A stretch of 64,000 bases of DNA from Candidatus Flexicrinis proximus (GTDB taxonomy: Bacteria; Chloroflexota; Anaerolineae; Aggregatilineales; Phototrophicaceae): the NCBI GenBank assembly GCA_016712885.1, contig JADJQF010000015.1, positions 1 to 64,000 on the forward strand, read 5' to 3'. Positions 9,332-18,505 of the stretch are shown here, one piece after another. Under the pieces are notes generated by a model. It worked only from the letters and a program-made list of their open reading frames with translations. It made no database searches and was not told the DNA's origin. Position 1 is the stretch's first letter. The number at the start of each line of letters is the position of its first letter. Position numbers and translations under genes: made by a program.

Positions 9332-11194
9332 ATGCAGCAATCCGCCCCCCGTGTTCGCCAGCCCGAACTCGCCCCACTCAACCCGTGGCCGGTCCGGCTG
9401 TTGCTGCTGGCCCTCTGGTCAGGCACACTGCTGGTCGCCGCGCTTGCCGTCATCGCCATCGCTGCGACGCGCATGTACGCTGGTACCATTCTGCCTGGCG
9501 TGTCCGCCTTGGGCATTCCCCTGGGCGGATTGACCGAGTCTGAAGCGGCTGACCTGCTGCGCCAGCGCCTGAGCTTCGGTCAGGGGACGACCTTCACCTT
9601 CCGCGACGGCGAAAAGACCTGGCAGTTTACGGCAGCAGAGCTTGGCCTGTCGCTGGACGCCGATGCTGCCGCCCGTGACGCGATGACGGCGGGCCGCGGC
9701 GAAGGGTTAATCGGGGAAATCACCGCTCAATCGCTGACGTGGCTCAATGGCGCGGTCGTCATCCCTGCCCTGATCTACGACCAGTCCGCCGCCCTTACCG
9801 TCGTCACTCGGCTCGCCGCAGAGGTCAATCAGGCGGGAGCGTCGGGCGGTCTGCTGATCGACGGGACCTCCGTCAGCGCCACGCCCGCCGAGTCCGCGCG
9901 AGCGCTCGACATCGCCGCGACGATGCGGGCGCTGGATGCGGTGCTAACGGCGATGAGTGGCAGCGCCGAGATCCCGCTGGTCATCTCCGAAGCCCCGGCT
10001 TCTATCGTCGACCTCGACGCCAGCGCGGCCCTCGCCAGCGCCGTGCTGTCCGGCCCCATCACCCTCACGGCCGACGACGGATTCGGCGGCGGCCTCGGCC
10101 CCTGGACAATCGACGCCTCGCAAATCGCGGCCCTGCTCAACGTCCGCCTGAACGTGCAGGCGGACGGCACCTACCGCTATGCCATTGAGCTGGACTTCGA
10201 GCCGTTCCGTGCCTATCTGGAGACCCTTGCTCCTGGCCTGATTTCCTCGCCGGTCGATGGGCGCTTTCATTTCAACGAAGCGACCCGTCAGCTTGAAATC
10301 ATCCAGCCGGCTGCAGGTGGCCGCCGCCTTGATGTCGACGCGACACTGGCAGAGTTGGAGCGTGTCGCGGTCCTCACGGGGGACCAGCGCGTCGCACGCA
10401 TGCAGTTCACCTACATCCAGCCCGATTATCACAATCGGGTGACGGCGGCGGAGCTGGGAATCACCGAAAAAGTCGCCGAAGCGATCACCACCTTTGCCGG
10501 CTCCACCGCCAACCGCCGCATCAATATCGCCCTGGCGACCAGCAAGATGGACGGCATCATTATCGGCCCTGGCGAGGAATTCAGCTTCAACCGCTACCTC
10601 GGCGAACTGGAAGCCAGCGAAGGCTGGGTCGAGGCGGCGGTAATCTTTGCCGACCGCACCGGCACCGGCCTCGGCGGCGGCGTCTGTCAGGTCTCGACCA
10701 CCATCTTCCGGGCGGCATTCACCGGTGGCTTCACCATCATCGAGCGCAATTCGCACGGCTACCGCGTCGGCTTCTACGAACAGGGCGGCTTCCCGCCTGG
10801 TCTTGACGCCGCGATCTTCACACCAGAGCGCGACTTCCGCTTCCAGAACGATACGCCCTATCACCTGCTGATCCAGGCCGACATCTACCCCGCTGCCGAC
10901 CAGCTCGTTTTCCGCTTCTACAGCACCAGCACCGGCCGTATCGTCGAGATCGAACCGCCGCGCATCGCCAGCCGCGTCCCGCCGGAAGCCACCCGCTATG
11001 AGGTCAATCAGGACCTGCAGCCAGGGCAGACCCTCCAGGTCGATTACTCGGCGGAAGGCGCGGACGTGAACGTCACCCGCACCGTAAAGGCCGCGGACGG
11101 CACACTGATCCGCAAGGACAACATCTTCACGCATTATCTGCCCTGGGGTGCGATCTATCAGGTCGCCCCAGGCGACGCCCGCCTCAGCCAGTAA
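9332..11194 (+). CDS. VanW-family cell-surface protein with PG-binding and G5-like domains
   Basis: 620 residues. One membrane helix near 25-47 (LLLLALWSGTLLVAALAVIAIAA) anchors an otherwise extracellular protein. Residues 60-340 look like two copies of the putative peptidoglycan-binding domain seen in YoaR-like proteins, 385-520 is the VanW domain (motifs PGEEFSFNRYLGE and GGGVCQVSTTIFRAAF, with an invariant Cys), and 550-615 resembles a G5 domain. Members of this family are cell-wall associated; the VanW role in glycopeptide resistance is uncertain, so I do not infer resistance. A strong terminator follows at 11201-11227, so it is probably a single-gene unit. Confidence 0.9.
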   Translation: MQQSAPRVRQPELAPLNPWPVRLLLLALWSGTLLVAALAVIAIAATRMYAGTILPGVSALGIPLGGLTESEAADLLRQRLSFGQGTTFTFRDGEKTWQFTAAELGLSLDADAAARDAMTAGRGEGLIGEITAQSLTWLNGAVVIPALIYDQSAALTVVTRLAAEVNQAGASGGLLIDGTSVSATPAESARALDIAATMRALDAVLTAMSGSAEIPLVISEAPASIVDLDASAALASAVLSGPITLTADDGFGGGLGPWTIDASQIAALLNVRLNVQADGTYRYAIELDFEPFRAYLETLAPGLISSPVDGRFHFNEATRQLEIIQPAAGGRRLDVDATLAELERVAVLTGDQRVARMQFTYIQPDYHNRVTAAELGITEKVAEAITTFAGSTANRRINIALATSKMDGIIIGPGEEFSFNRYLGELEASEGWVEAAVIFADRTGTGLGGGVCQVSTTIFRAAFTGGFTIIERNSHGYRVGFYEQGGFPPGLDAAIFTPERDFRFQNDTPYHLLIQADIYPAADQLVFRFYSTSTGRIVEIEPPRIASRVPPEATRYEVNQDLQPGQTLQVDYSAEGADVNVTRTVKAADGTLIRKDNIFTHYLPWGAIYQVAPGDARLSQ

Positions 11195-11200
11195 ACGTGA

Positions 11201-11227
11201 AACAGGCGGGGCAACCCCGCCTGTTTT
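11201..11227 (+). terminator. Rho-independent terminator after the VanW gene
   Basis: An 11-bp perfect GC-rich stem (AACAGGCGGGG / CCCCGCCTGTT) with a CAA loop ends in TTTT. It lies 6 bases after the stop of the VanW gene and before the convergent ABC-2 operon. Confidence 0.88.
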
Positions 11228-11287
11228 GGTTGAGTCAATCTGTACTGACCCTTCGGTTCCTGAGTGTCCTCCAGCCGTCTGAAGCGG

Positions 11288-12550
11288 TCAGCCCTCGACG
11301 ACCTTGAACCGCCAGACAGCCAGCGCGAAGAAGACCGCCGCCGCGCCGAACAAGACCAGGCACGGCAGACCAATTCCGGCAAACCCCTGGTCAAGCGCGA
11401 TCACGTTGCGGAATCCATCCAGCACCCATTTGAACGGCGAAATGTTCGAAATCGTCCGCATGAACTCCGGGATGAATTCCATGTCCAGCGACCACCACGC
11501 GCCGCCGATCGGGGCGAGGACCAGCGTCACCAGCGTCACTACGCTGGCGGCCTGCTCCTGCGATGTGACAATCGTCGCCATGAACAGCGTGAATGTACTC
11601 ACGCACAGCGAGAAAGCAATCATCACGACTATCAGCGCCAGCGGATTGTTGCCGAACGATACGCCCAGGAACTGTCCGTAAATCAGTCCCACGCCGAACG
11701 CGACTCCGTACTGGATCATGCCCAGCACAAACCGCGCCAGCAGTTTACCCAGGATGATGTCTGCGCTGGTCACCGGCGCCGCGGCAAGCCGCTGCAGCGT
11801 CCACAATTTGCGCTCCTGCACCAGTGTCCCTGCCCCGGCAAGGATCAGGAACATGACGTACATGCTGCCCATACCGGGGACGGATTGCTGCAGTCCAACC
11901 AGAATGTCGGGCTGTTCGACTGCCGCTTCCGTCACTGCGATGTTCACCGGTGATGCCGCCCACCCCGCTGCTGCCGCCGCCCGCATGGCATCGACAAACG
12001 CGCTGTCTCCGTCCAGCGCGGCATTGGCGATACTCACAGCCACCCGCTCCGCCGCGATGATCCCACGCACGCGCTGTGCAGCCGTGTTCACCGCCTGCAG
12101 TGCCGCGCTGGAAGCAGTCGCGTCTTCGTCCGAGCGGTACACAACGTTCGCCGGTTCCCCGGCCAGTAGCTGCGCGCCGAACCCTGCCGGAATCTCGATC
12201 AACGCCAGGCTCGTGCCGTCGGTGATGCGACTCAGCGCCGCTTCCGCCGTCAGGCCGGCATCTACCCCTTCTAGCCCGCACAAATTCTCAGCGCCGTCCT
12301 GTGCCGGACAGATCACCAGCGCGTCGTTCTGACTTTGCAGCGCGCCGATAAACGCCGCCGATTGTGGCGTGTTGTCCAGATCGACTACGTCGACCAGCAG
12401 CCGCGGCAGGCTGCCGCCGCCGAGCGATTGTCCGTTGGCCAGGCCGATCACGAAGATCAGCGCCGCCGGGATGACTACCAGGTTGATCCAGATCGCCGGC
12501 TCGCGGAAGGCGATCCGTATATCGTTGAGTGCAATCGTAAGTGCTTTCAT
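11288..12550 (-). CDS. ABC-2 type transporter permease (second subunit)
   Basis: 420 residues in the ABC-2 layout: one N-terminal membrane helix (IWINLVVIPAALIFVIGLANG), an extracytoplasmic domain of about 170 residues, then five or six helices from about 215, including the family-typical GSMYVMFLILAGAGTLVQERKLWTLQRLAAAPV stretch. It is the third gene of an operon with another permease and an ATPase, nine bases after the previous stop. AAGGACAGG precedes the ATG. Together the three proteins form an exporter of the YhiH/NatAB/drug-export type; the cargo cannot be inferred. Confidence 0.88.
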   Translation of the reverse strand: MKALTIALNDIRIAFREPAIWINLVVIPAALIFVIGLANGQSLGGGSLPRLLVDVVDLDNTPQSAAFIGALQSQNDALVICPAQDGAENLCGLEGVDAGLTAEAALSRITDGTSLALIEIPAGFGAQLLAGEPANVVYRSDEDATASSAALQAVNTAAQRVRGIIAAERVAVSIANAALDGDSAFVDAMRAAAAAGWAASPVNIAVTEAAVEQPDILVGLQQSVPGMGSMYVMFLILAGAGTLVQERKLWTLQRLAAAPVTSADIILGKLLARFVLGMIQYGVAFGVGLIYGQFLGVSFGNNPLALIVVMIAFSLCVSTFTLFMATIVTSQEQAASVVTLVTLVLAPIGGAWWSLDMEFIPEFMRTISNISPFKWVLDGFRNVIALDQGFAGIGLPCLVLFGAAAVFFALAVWRFKVVEG

Positions 12551-12559
12551 GGCCTGTCC

Positions 12560-13972
12560 TTAGCGATCCGAAATCTTGCTGCGGAACAGCACGAAGCCGA
12601 CCGCAAACGCGCCGATACCGACTGCGCTCAGCACCAGCAGATTGACCAGTATGTCGTTGTTCCCCGCCGCCAGCTTGGCGAACGCATCGCGCCCCCACGT
12701 AATCACGGAAAGCTGGCTCAGGACTCCGGGCAGACTAAACCCGAACGACCCGCCGAACACCGCCATGAAGATTGCCACCACACCGCCGATTGTGTTGGCC
12801 TGTTCCTCGTTCTTGGCAACCGCAGCCGTGATGCTGCCGATGCCGGAAGTCGCCAGCGCCGCCGCCAGCAGCACCAGCAGCGTGCCAATCAGGTTCGGTC
12901 CCCAGATATACGTGACCTCGCCGGCAATCAGGCTGGCGATCACCGTCAGGCCGATGAACAGGAACAGGATTTGCAGGAAGACGATCACGAAGACCGCCAT
13001 GATTTTCCCCAACAGGATCATGACCGCCGGCGTCGGTGTGGTCAGCATGCGCTGGAGCGTCCAATCGCGGCGCTCGGCGATGATGCTTCCTGCCTGGCCG
13101 TTGGCCGTGAACAGCGCGAAGAACAGCGCTTGCGCCGCGCCCACGAACACCAGCGCGTTGACGATCAACTCGTCGCCGCCCACCGTCTGCCGCTCGACGC
13201 TGATGCTGGAGCCGACATCCGTGAACGCACACGCGATACCTTCGCCGAACGCCGGGCTGGTCACCACCGCCGCAAGCTGGAGCGGATTGCTCGGCAAGCT
13301 TGAAAGCAGTGCCGCCAGCGTCACGTTTCCTGCGGCGAACTGCGCGCCGGCCTGATCGACGACACTCCGCACGATCTGTGCGGCAATCGGCGCCTGCGCG
13401 AAGGCATACACTTCAATCGTCGAGGGGATAATCGTCGTCTTCGATGGCGAAACCTGCAGGTTTGCGCTGAAATCTGCCGGGATGATCACCGCCGCGGCGA
13501 ATTCGCCGCGTCCGACCGCCGCCCGCGCCAGGTCGACGTTGGCAAACCGTGTCCCGTCGATTAGTGTGTCGAGGCTGGAGTCCTGCGCGCTTGATCCGCT
13601 GCTTGCCGGTGCGGTCGGGCAGTTGAACGCCGCGGTGTCCATTCCGGCGATCGTCACTCCGCCGCCCGAACCCGTCAGGTCCGATTCGCCGGGCGTCGAA
13701 GCCGTGCCGGTCACCAGAAGGTCGGTCAGGATATTTCCGTAGTTGATACTCGTGTCGCCCTCAGCCGCCAATCCCAGCGACGCCCCCGCGTCCAGATTGA
13801 CGACCGCGACAGGGATGTGTTCTATCGGGGCGCTTCTACCGCTGACGCCGCCGATGGTGACGCCGATGATCGATGCCAGCAGCAGCGGCGCCGCGAACAT
13901 GATCAGGATCAGGTTGCGGTTCCCGAAGGTGATCCGCAAGTCCTTGAGCGTGATTTGCCAAGCTTTTTGCAT
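12560..13972 (-). CDS. ABC-2 type transporter permease (first subunit)
   Basis: 470 residues, homologous in layout to its downstream neighbour: N-terminal helix (LILIMFAAPLLLASIIGVTIGG), a long external domain (about 45-260), and a C-terminal membrane domain containing ALFFALFTANGQAGSIIAERRDWTLQRMLTTPTP, the ABC-2 signature region. The external domain is longer than in classic ABC-2 permeases and resembles the YhgE/Pip-like or YbhS/YbhR-like type. It starts eight bases after the ATPase stop. The two permeases probably form a heterodimer driven by one ATPase homodimer. Confidence 0.88.
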   Translation of the reverse strand: MQKAWQITLKDLRITFGNRNLILIMFAAPLLLASIIGVTIGGVSGRSAPIEHIPVAVVNLDAGASLGLAAEGDTSINYGNILTDLLVTGTASTPGESDLTGSGGGVTIAGMDTAAFNCPTAPASSGSSAQDSSLDTLIDGTRFANVDLARAAVGRGEFAAAVIIPADFSANLQVSPSKTTIIPSTIEVYAFAQAPIAAQIVRSVVDQAGAQFAAGNVTLAALLSSLPSNPLQLAAVVTSPAFGEGIACAFTDVGSSISVERQTVGGDELIVNALVFVGAAQALFFALFTANGQAGSIIAERRDWTLQRMLTTPTPAVMILLGKIMAVFVIVFLQILFLFIGLTVIASLIAGEVTYIWGPNLIGTLLVLLAAALATSGIGSITAAVAKNEEQANTIGGVVAIFMAVFGGSFGFSLPGVLSQLSVITWGRDAFAKLAAGNNDILVNLLVLSAVGIGAFAVGFVLFRSKISDR

Positions 13973-13980
13973 CGGTCACC

Positions 13981-14967
13981 TCACTCGCGCAGCGCCCGGC
14001 CCGTGAGGGTCAGGAATAGCGTTTCGAGATCCGGTTCTTTGACTGCGACCGACGTCACCGCCACCCCTGCGTCGTCCGCCGCGCGCAGCACATCAGGCAG
14101 CGCTTTCCGCCCCATTCTGGCGTACACCGAGAGTTTCGAGCTGGCCGCGTCCGCCTCGGCTTTGGGGTCGATCAGTACACGGCTCACGCCGGTAACGCTC
14201 TTCAGGCGATCCACCAGCGCCGGCTCTACGCTCGCCGCCCCAACGGTCAGGATCAGCCGGTCTTCTTGCCCCGTCTGCGCCATCAGTTCGGTTAGCGTCC
14301 CCAACGCGATGATCTTGCCGCTGTCGATGATCCCGATGCGGTCGCTCAGTTCCTGCGCTTCTTCCATCAGGTGCGTCGTGTACAGCACGGTCATCTTGTA
14401 GCTGTCGCGCAGTTGCAGCACCGTATCGAGGATACGGCGCCGGCTTTGCGGGTCAACACCCACCGTCGGTTCATCCATATAGATCAGTTGCGGATGGTGC
14501 AGCAGCCCGACCGCAATGTTGACGCGCCGCTTCATGCCGCCGCTGAACGTATCGACTCGGTCGTTCTGGCGGTCTTTCAGGTCGATGATTTCGAGCACCT
14601 CATCGATCCGCCGGTTCAGTTCCGCGCCGCTCATCCCGTACATCCGCCCGAAGAACTCCAGATTTCGCCGCGCCGACAGCATCGGGTACAACGCGATGTC
14701 CTGCGGGACAAACCCCAGTAGTCCCTTGGCTTCCAGCGGCTGCTTGGTGATCGAAAATCCGCCGATCGTCGCGTCGCCCGATGTCGGCGGGATCAATCCG
14801 CTGATCATCGAAATCGTTGTGCTCTTGCCGGCGCCGTTCGGCCCCAGCAGGCTGAAGATTTCGCCCTTACGGATGACGAAATCGATCCCCTGTACGGCGT
14901 TAACCTGCGTGCCGTCTGCCCGCGTATAAATCTTGGTCAGGCCGTTCGCCTGAACAATCGTTTCCAT
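13981..14967 (-). CDS. ABC transporter ATPase of the ABC-2 exporter
   Basis: 328 residues. Walker A GPNGAGKST lies near residue 40, the signature is FSGGMKRRVNIAVGL, Walker B is LIYMDEPTVGVD, and the H-loop is LYTTHLMEEAQ. The C-terminal 90 residues match the extra domain of the DrrA/NatA class. I chose ATG 14965-14967 because GGAGGAC lies just upstream and the protein then starts METIVQANGLTKIY, which is canonical; 48 more codons are open upstream but look non-coding. First gene of the exporter operon. Confidence 0.93.
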   Translation of the reverse strand: METIVQANGLTKIYTRADGTQVNAVQGIDFVIRKGEIFSLLGPNGAGKSTTISMISGLIPPTSGDATIGGFSITKQPLEAKGLLGFVPQDIALYPMLSARRNLEFFGRMYGMSGAELNRRIDEVLEIIDLKDRQNDRVDTFSGGMKRRVNIAVGLLHHPQLIYMDEPTVGVDPQSRRRILDTVLQLRDSYKMTVLYTTHLMEEAQELSDRIGIIDSGKIIALGTLTELMAQTGQEDRLILTVGAASVEPALVDRLKSVTGVSRVLIDPKAEADAASSKLSVYARMGRKALPDVLRAADDAGVAVTSVAVKEPDLETLFLTLTGRALRE

Positions 14968-15092
14968 CTTGTCCTCCACTTCGCCCAACCCAACACCAGT
15001 TGGAGTCATTATAGTCCTCATCACGCTAGTATTACGCGACTGAGTATCGCCAGGTTGCGGCGGAGTCTTGAACTCACACGCCGAACTCGCGC

Positions 15093-15121
15093 CTGTCAAG
15101 TCGCCCCACATCTGTTATCCT
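15093..15121 (+). promoter_or_regulatory. Candidate sigma-70-like promoter for the epimerase gene
   Basis: CTGTCA at 15093-15098 and TATCCT at 15116-15121 are separated by 17 bases. The ATG/GTG start region of the epimerase gene follows 25 bases later, with AAGGAAA in between as a possible ribosome binding site. Confidence 0.45.
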
Positions 15122-15146
15122 TTGGGCGCACACAAGGAAATCGACC

Positions 15147-15692
15147 GTGACGCTCTCACACCTCCAAGCCCATGACACCATCGCCGACGTACTCGTCTCT
15201 AACCTGCGCGGATTCAAGGACGACCGCGGCATGTTCACCGAGACATTCCGCGCCTCATGGTTTCCCCAGGTCGAATGGCATAAATTCCAGACCAACCGCT
15301 CCGAAAGTGCGGCTGGCGTCCTGCGCGGTTTGCACTACCACTTTCATCAGGTCGACTACTGGCACGTCGTCAAGGGAACCATCCGCGTCGGCCTCGCTGA
15401 TCTGCGGCCCGCCTCCCCCTCCTTCTTGCGTTCCTCGACGCTTGAGCTTTCAGCCGACGAGGTGCGCGGGCTGTACATCCCGGTCGGGGTCGCCCATGGT
15501 TTCGTCGCGCTGACCGACTGCACCCTCACCTATATCGTCAACAATTATTACGATGCGTCTGACGAGTGTGGAGTTGCCTGGAACGATCCGGACCTTGCCG
15601 TCCCCTGGGGCGTTGATACGCCGGTGCTCTCCCCGCGCGACGTGCAAAACCGCCGCTGGCACGATATTCCACTCGACCAGCGCCCGCGCTAA
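15147..15692 (+). CDS. dTDP-4-dehydrorhamnose 3,5-epimerase family protein (RmlC-like)
   Basis: 181 residues, a single cupin domain. RmlC epimerises dTDP-4-keto-6-deoxyglucose at C3 and C5 in dTDP-rhamnose synthesis. Family motifs visible: FKDDRGMFTETFR, the active-site His in GVLRGLHYHFHQ, the GTIRVGLADLR strand, YIPVGVAHGFVAL, and the tyrosines of LTYIVNNYYDASDECG. All expected catalytic positions appear present. The rmlA, rmlB and rmlD genes are not adjacent, so a related sugar-nucleotide epimerase activity is possible. GTG start at 15147. Confidence 0.88.
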   Translation: MTLSHLQAHDTIADVLVSNLRGFKDDRGMFTETFRASWFPQVEWHKFQTNRSESAAGVLRGLHYHFHQVDYWHVVKGTIRVGLADLRPASPSFLRSSTLELSADEVRGLYIPVGVAHGFVALTDCTLTYIVNNYYDASDECGVAWNDPDLAVPWGVDTPVLSPRDVQNRRWHDIPLDQRPR

Positions 15693-15770
15693 ACAGTCTA
15701 TACGCCCGCGAATTGGTCAAACGTGTTACCGTAGTGAAAACGAGCATCGTAACGGCAGTAATGGGTGATT

Positions 15771-15886
15771 TTCGGGGTTTCACCCCGAACCCCAGCAGGA
15801 GCTTGCTCTCCTGCACCTCGCAGATTAGGGGTCAAGGGGTGGAAACTCCTTGTGGAGGTTTGGAGGCAGCGCCTCCAGAATCCCCT
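15771..15886 (+). repeat. Dispersed double-hairpin intergenic repeat, copy 1
   Basis: Contains four successive hairpins: CGGGGT/ACCCCG at 15773-15787, GCAGGAG/CTCCTGC at 15795-15814, an imperfect AAGGGGT/ACTCCTT at 15833-15850, and TGGAGGC-AGC-GCCTCCA at 15861-15877. The same order recurs in the other copies. It fills the 245-base gap between the epimerase and the pectinacetylesterase-like gene. Confidence 0.8.
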
Positions 15887-15937
15887 GTTATCATCCCTAG
15901 CTCACATTATCGTAGTTGTTTAAGGTAGGATCACATC

Positions 15938-17056
15938 ATGCGTCGTATTCTGTCCCTGACCCTCGTCGCCCTAACCGTGTCACTTGGCGTGTCAACCGCG
16001 CTTGCCCAGGACGCCCCGCCGGCAGTGCAGCCGACCTGGGCCGACCTTGAGCCTGGCGTTTGGACCAACATCCCCGGCGCGGAAGGGACCATCTGCGCCA
16101 CTGGCACGCCTTACAGCTTCTATGTCCGGCCTGCCAGCCAGCATTCCGAAAAGCTGCTGATCCACTTTCAGGGTGGCGGCGCCTGCTGGATGGGCCAGAA
16201 CTGCGACCGCAACGCGCGCCCGACCTATGACGCCTTCGTAGATGAGTCGGACGATCCGACCGGCAACCTCGGCATCGGTGACTTCGATAATCCCGAAAAC
16301 CCCTTTACCGACTACAACATGGTATTTGCGCCCTACTGCACTGGCGATGTCCACCTCGGCAGTTCGGTATCCACCTACCCCAGCGCTGATTCCGAAGTCG
16401 AGATCAACCATAACGGCTTTGACAACGCGACCTCCGTCCTGGCCTGGACCTTCGAAAACATCCCCACCGCCAGCGACGTATTCGTGACCGGCTGTTCGGC
16501 AGGCTCGATCCCCTCGCCTTTCTATGTGCTTCCCGTCGCCGCAGCCTATCAGGGCGCGCGCATTGTTCAATTGGGCGACGCCAGCGGCAGCTACCGTAAC
16601 GTGACTGGAATCCTCACCGAGCTCTTCCGCACCTGGGGGACGTTTGGCATCCTCGATGAAAATTTCGCGGGCATCGAAGAAGACGCGCTCACCTTTGAGT
16701 CGCTCTATATGGTCATGGGCAACCTGTTCCCGGACGTCCAGTTCGCGCAGTACAACGCCGCCTTCGACATGGTCCAGACCGGTTTCATCATCCTCGCCGG
16801 CCTCGGCAGCCCAAATACGCTTGAGATGCTGCAGGCCAATCACGATGACATCCGCGCCGCCTTGGACCAGGAGAACTTCCACGCCTTCACGGCAGGCGGC
16901 AGCACCCACTGCATCACCGTCACGCCCGACATGTACACCTTTGCTGCCGACGGCGTCCGCTTCGTGGACTGGATCACCGCCCTCGCCAACGGCGACCCGC
17001 TTGACGACGTCGCCTGCACCGGTGACTGCAGGAAAGTCGAAACGATCGAGCCGTAA
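15938..17056 (+). CDS. Secreted pectinacetylesterase-family (Notum-like) hydrolase
   Basis: 372 residues. A signal peptide is clear (MRRILSLTLVALTVSLGVSTALAQ, cleavage near 24). The alpha/beta-hydrolase core shows LLIHFQGGGACWMGQNC (oxyanion-hole region), the nucleophile elbow VFVTGCSAGSIPSPFY with Ser in GCSAG, and a late His in GGSTHCITV; an Asp nearby could complete the triad. Family members remove acetyl groups from pectin, or palmitoleate in animal Notum; here a carbohydrate esterase acting outside the cell is the best guess. Several Cys pairs suggest disulfides. AAGGTAGGA-like sequence precedes the ATG. Confidence 0.85.
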   Translation: MRRILSLTLVALTVSLGVSTALAQDAPPAVQPTWADLEPGVWTNIPGAEGTICATGTPYSFYVRPASQHSEKLLIHFQGGGACWMGQNCDRNARPTYDAFVDESDDPTGNLGIGDFDNPENPFTDYNMVFAPYCTGDVHLGSSVSTYPSADSEVEINHNGFDNATSVLAWTFENIPTASDVFVTGCSAGSIPSPFYVLPVAAAYQGARIVQLGDASGSYRNVTGILTELFRTWGTFGILDENFAGIEEDALTFESLYMVMGNLFPDVQFAQYNAAFDMVQTGFIILAGLGSPNTLEMLQANHDDIRAALDQENFHAFTAGGSTHCITVTPDMYTFAADGVRFVDWITALANGDPLDDVACTGDCRKVETIEP

Positions 17057-17088
17057 TCCGGCTGTCTGCACAGAAAGCGCTGCACACC

Positions 17089-18186
17089 ATGACTCGTCTC
17101 TACTGCCCCAACTGCGACCTCGATCCGCACCCGCTCGATTGGCGCTGCCCGTCATGCGGGTCTGCCCTGGAGCTGCGCGACCTGCCGCCGTTTGAGGCTG
17201 ACGCGATCGACTCCAGCGTCTGGTCGATGTGGCGCTACGCTCACATGCTGCCCGTCTCGCCTGCCTTCTCGCTGGGCGCCGGCATGACGCCGCTCATCCC
17301 CGCGGCAGTCGAAGGTGTGCAGATTTTCGCCAAGTGCGATTACCTCAACCCGTCGGCCAGCTACAAGGACCGCGGCACCGAGACACTGGTCAATTACCTG
17401 GTCTCCCAGCACGTCACCCATGTCGTCGAGGACTCGTCTGGGAATGCCGGTTCGTCGCTGGCGCTGTATGCCGCAGCGGCTGGCCTGAATGCCCAAATCT
17501 TCGTGCCGGCCAGCGCCCCTGAAGGCAAGCGGCGCGCCATCGCGGCATCCGCCGAGTTGGCCGTGATTGAGGGAGCGCGTCAGGCGGTCACCGAGGCCTG
17601 TATCGCCGCCGCAACCAATGGGTCCGTCTACGCCACCCACAGTTGGAACCCCTATTTCATACTGGGTCAGCAGACCCTCGCCTGGGAGCTGTGGGAACAG
17701 TTCGGACGCACCGCGCCAGCCGCCATCGTCATGCCGGTGGGTCAGGGCGGGCTGCTCCTCGGCATTGCGCGCGGCTTCCGCGCCCTCTTTGCCGCCGGCC
17801 TCATCGACCAGCTCCCCCGCCTTTACGGAATCCAGCCGGAAGCCTGCGACCCGGTCGTCAAGGGATACGACGCGGCGGTTATGGATCCCATTCCCGATAC
17901 CGTCGCGCCGTCCATAGCCGACGGAACGTTGGTCGCCAACCCGGTTCGCGGCCAGTCCGTACTTGCCGCCATCCGCGAGTCGCACGGTGCCGCCTTCCGC
18001 GTCAAAGAGTCATTGATCGCCCCCGCTTGCACAGCCCTGGCGCGCAGCGGCTTCTTCGTCGAGCCGACCAGTGCGCTCACCCTCGCGGCCATCGGCGACG
18101 TCACTGCCGACCTGCGCGAAAACGGTATCAGCGGCGCCCCGGTCTTGATCCTGACCGGCCACGGGCTGAAATCCAGCGCCAGTTGA
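17089..18186 (+). CDS. PLP-dependent threonine-synthase-like enzyme with N-terminal zinc ribbon
   Basis: 365 residues. The N-terminus carries two CPxC pairs (CPNC at 6-9 and CPSC at about 22-25), a likely zinc ribbon also seen in archaeal-type threonine synthases. The fold type II PLP core follows: the Schiff-base lysine lies in NPSASYKDRG near 94, the substrate-loop SSGNAGSSLALYAAAAGL next, and the glycine-rich phosphate loop MPVGQGGLLLGIARG near 220. Threonine synthase (phosphohomoserine to threonine) is the closest named function; cysteate synthase or a related beta-replacing enzyme is possible. It starts 32 bases after the esterase stop. Confidence 0.85.
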   Translation: MTRLYCPNCDLDPHPLDWRCPSCGSALELRDLPPFEADAIDSSVWSMWRYAHMLPVSPAFSLGAGMTPLIPAAVEGVQIFAKCDYLNPSASYKDRGTETLVNYLVSQHVTHVVEDSSGNAGSSLALYAAAAGLNAQIFVPASAPEGKRRAIAASAELAVIEGARQAVTEACIAAATNGSVYATHSWNPYFILGQQTLAWELWEQFGRTAPAAIVMPVGQGGLLLGIARGFRALFAAGLIDQLPRLYGIQPEACDPVVKGYDAAVMDPIPDTVAPSIADGTLVANPVRGQSVLAAIRESHGAAFRVKESLIAPACTALARSGFFVEPTSALTLAAIGDVTADLRENGISGAPVLILTGHGLKSSAS

Positions 18187-18234
18187 ATTAACGAAGGCTT
18201 GTCTCTGGTTCCCTAAGGGCTCAATTCTTCGTTC

Positions 18235-18270
18235 GAACAAATGTTCAAACAAATGTTCGAACATTTGTTT
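18235..18270 (+). promoter_or_regulatory. Tandem array of three 12-bp palindromic operators (array A)
   Basis: Three back-to-back units: GAACAAATGTTC (18235-18246), AAACAAATGTTC (18247-18258), GAACATTTGTTT (18259-18270), with a further half site GTTC at 18231-18234. The units fit GAAC-N4-GTTC, the core of the Gram-positive-type LexA (SOS) box. Twenty-two bases further is an extended -10, TGA-TACGAT at 18290-18298. The array lies in a gap between two convergent genes, so the transcript it would control runs into sequence without a recognised gene. A near-identical array is at 48912-48947. Confidence 0.75.
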
Positions 18271-18289
18271 CTGACGCGTCCGAATCCTG

Positions 18290-18500
18290 TGATACGATCC
18301 ATTCAACGTCCGATATAGCGGTCGTCCGGCGGGCCTCATCGCCTTGCCGGCAGGTTCAACGCGCCTGTAGGACGGATTTGACCTGCCCGTATGTTGAATC
18401 GGCACTCGAACCGGCCGTAAGTCGAGCGCGAATTGGCCTTCGCATGGTGATGTAGAAAGGGTCTGCGATGTAAACTCGCATGTCAGTGTGTCTGTCACTA
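18290..18500 (+). ncRNA. Possible short non-coding transcript downstream of array A
   Basis: The extended -10 at 18290-18298 would start a transcript near 18305. No open frame longer than about nine codons with a normal start is visible rightward. Imperfect hairpins are present: GCAGGTT...GACCTGC between about 18350 and 18383, CCGGC...GCCGG around 18327-18351, and GCGA...TCGC near 18467-18480. This is inference from promoter placement and lack of a protein gene; the region could equally be a decayed gene. Confidence 0.25.
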
Positions 18501-18505
18501 CTTAA

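Noticed and set aside
9944..11134. Long minus-strand open frame (396 codons) inside the VanW gene
   Set aside because: It is antisense to a gene with clear VanW and G5-like motifs and has the composition of a shadow frame (Arg/Asp/Gly-rich, no domains). GC-rich codon usage makes such frames common.
12335..13303. Plus-strand frame of 322 codons opposite the ABC-2 permeases
   Set aside because: The minus strand codes for clear ABC-2 permeases with membrane helices; the plus-strand frame is Gln/Arg/Asp-rich nonsense.
15746..15914. ATCGTA direct repeats around repeat copy 1
   Set aside because: Only six bases match and the implied element end does not line up with the hairpins; chance is likely.
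15992..17155. Long minus-strand frame opposite the pectinacetylesterase gene
   Set aside because: The plus strand has a signal peptide and the hydrolase motifs; the antisense frame has no start signal and no recognisable domain.
18010..18498. Minus-strand frame of 162 codons containing FEHLFEHLFE
   Set aside because: The repeat text comes from the three tandem 12-bp operator units being read as codons; the rest is antisense to the PLP-enzyme gene and has no domain.
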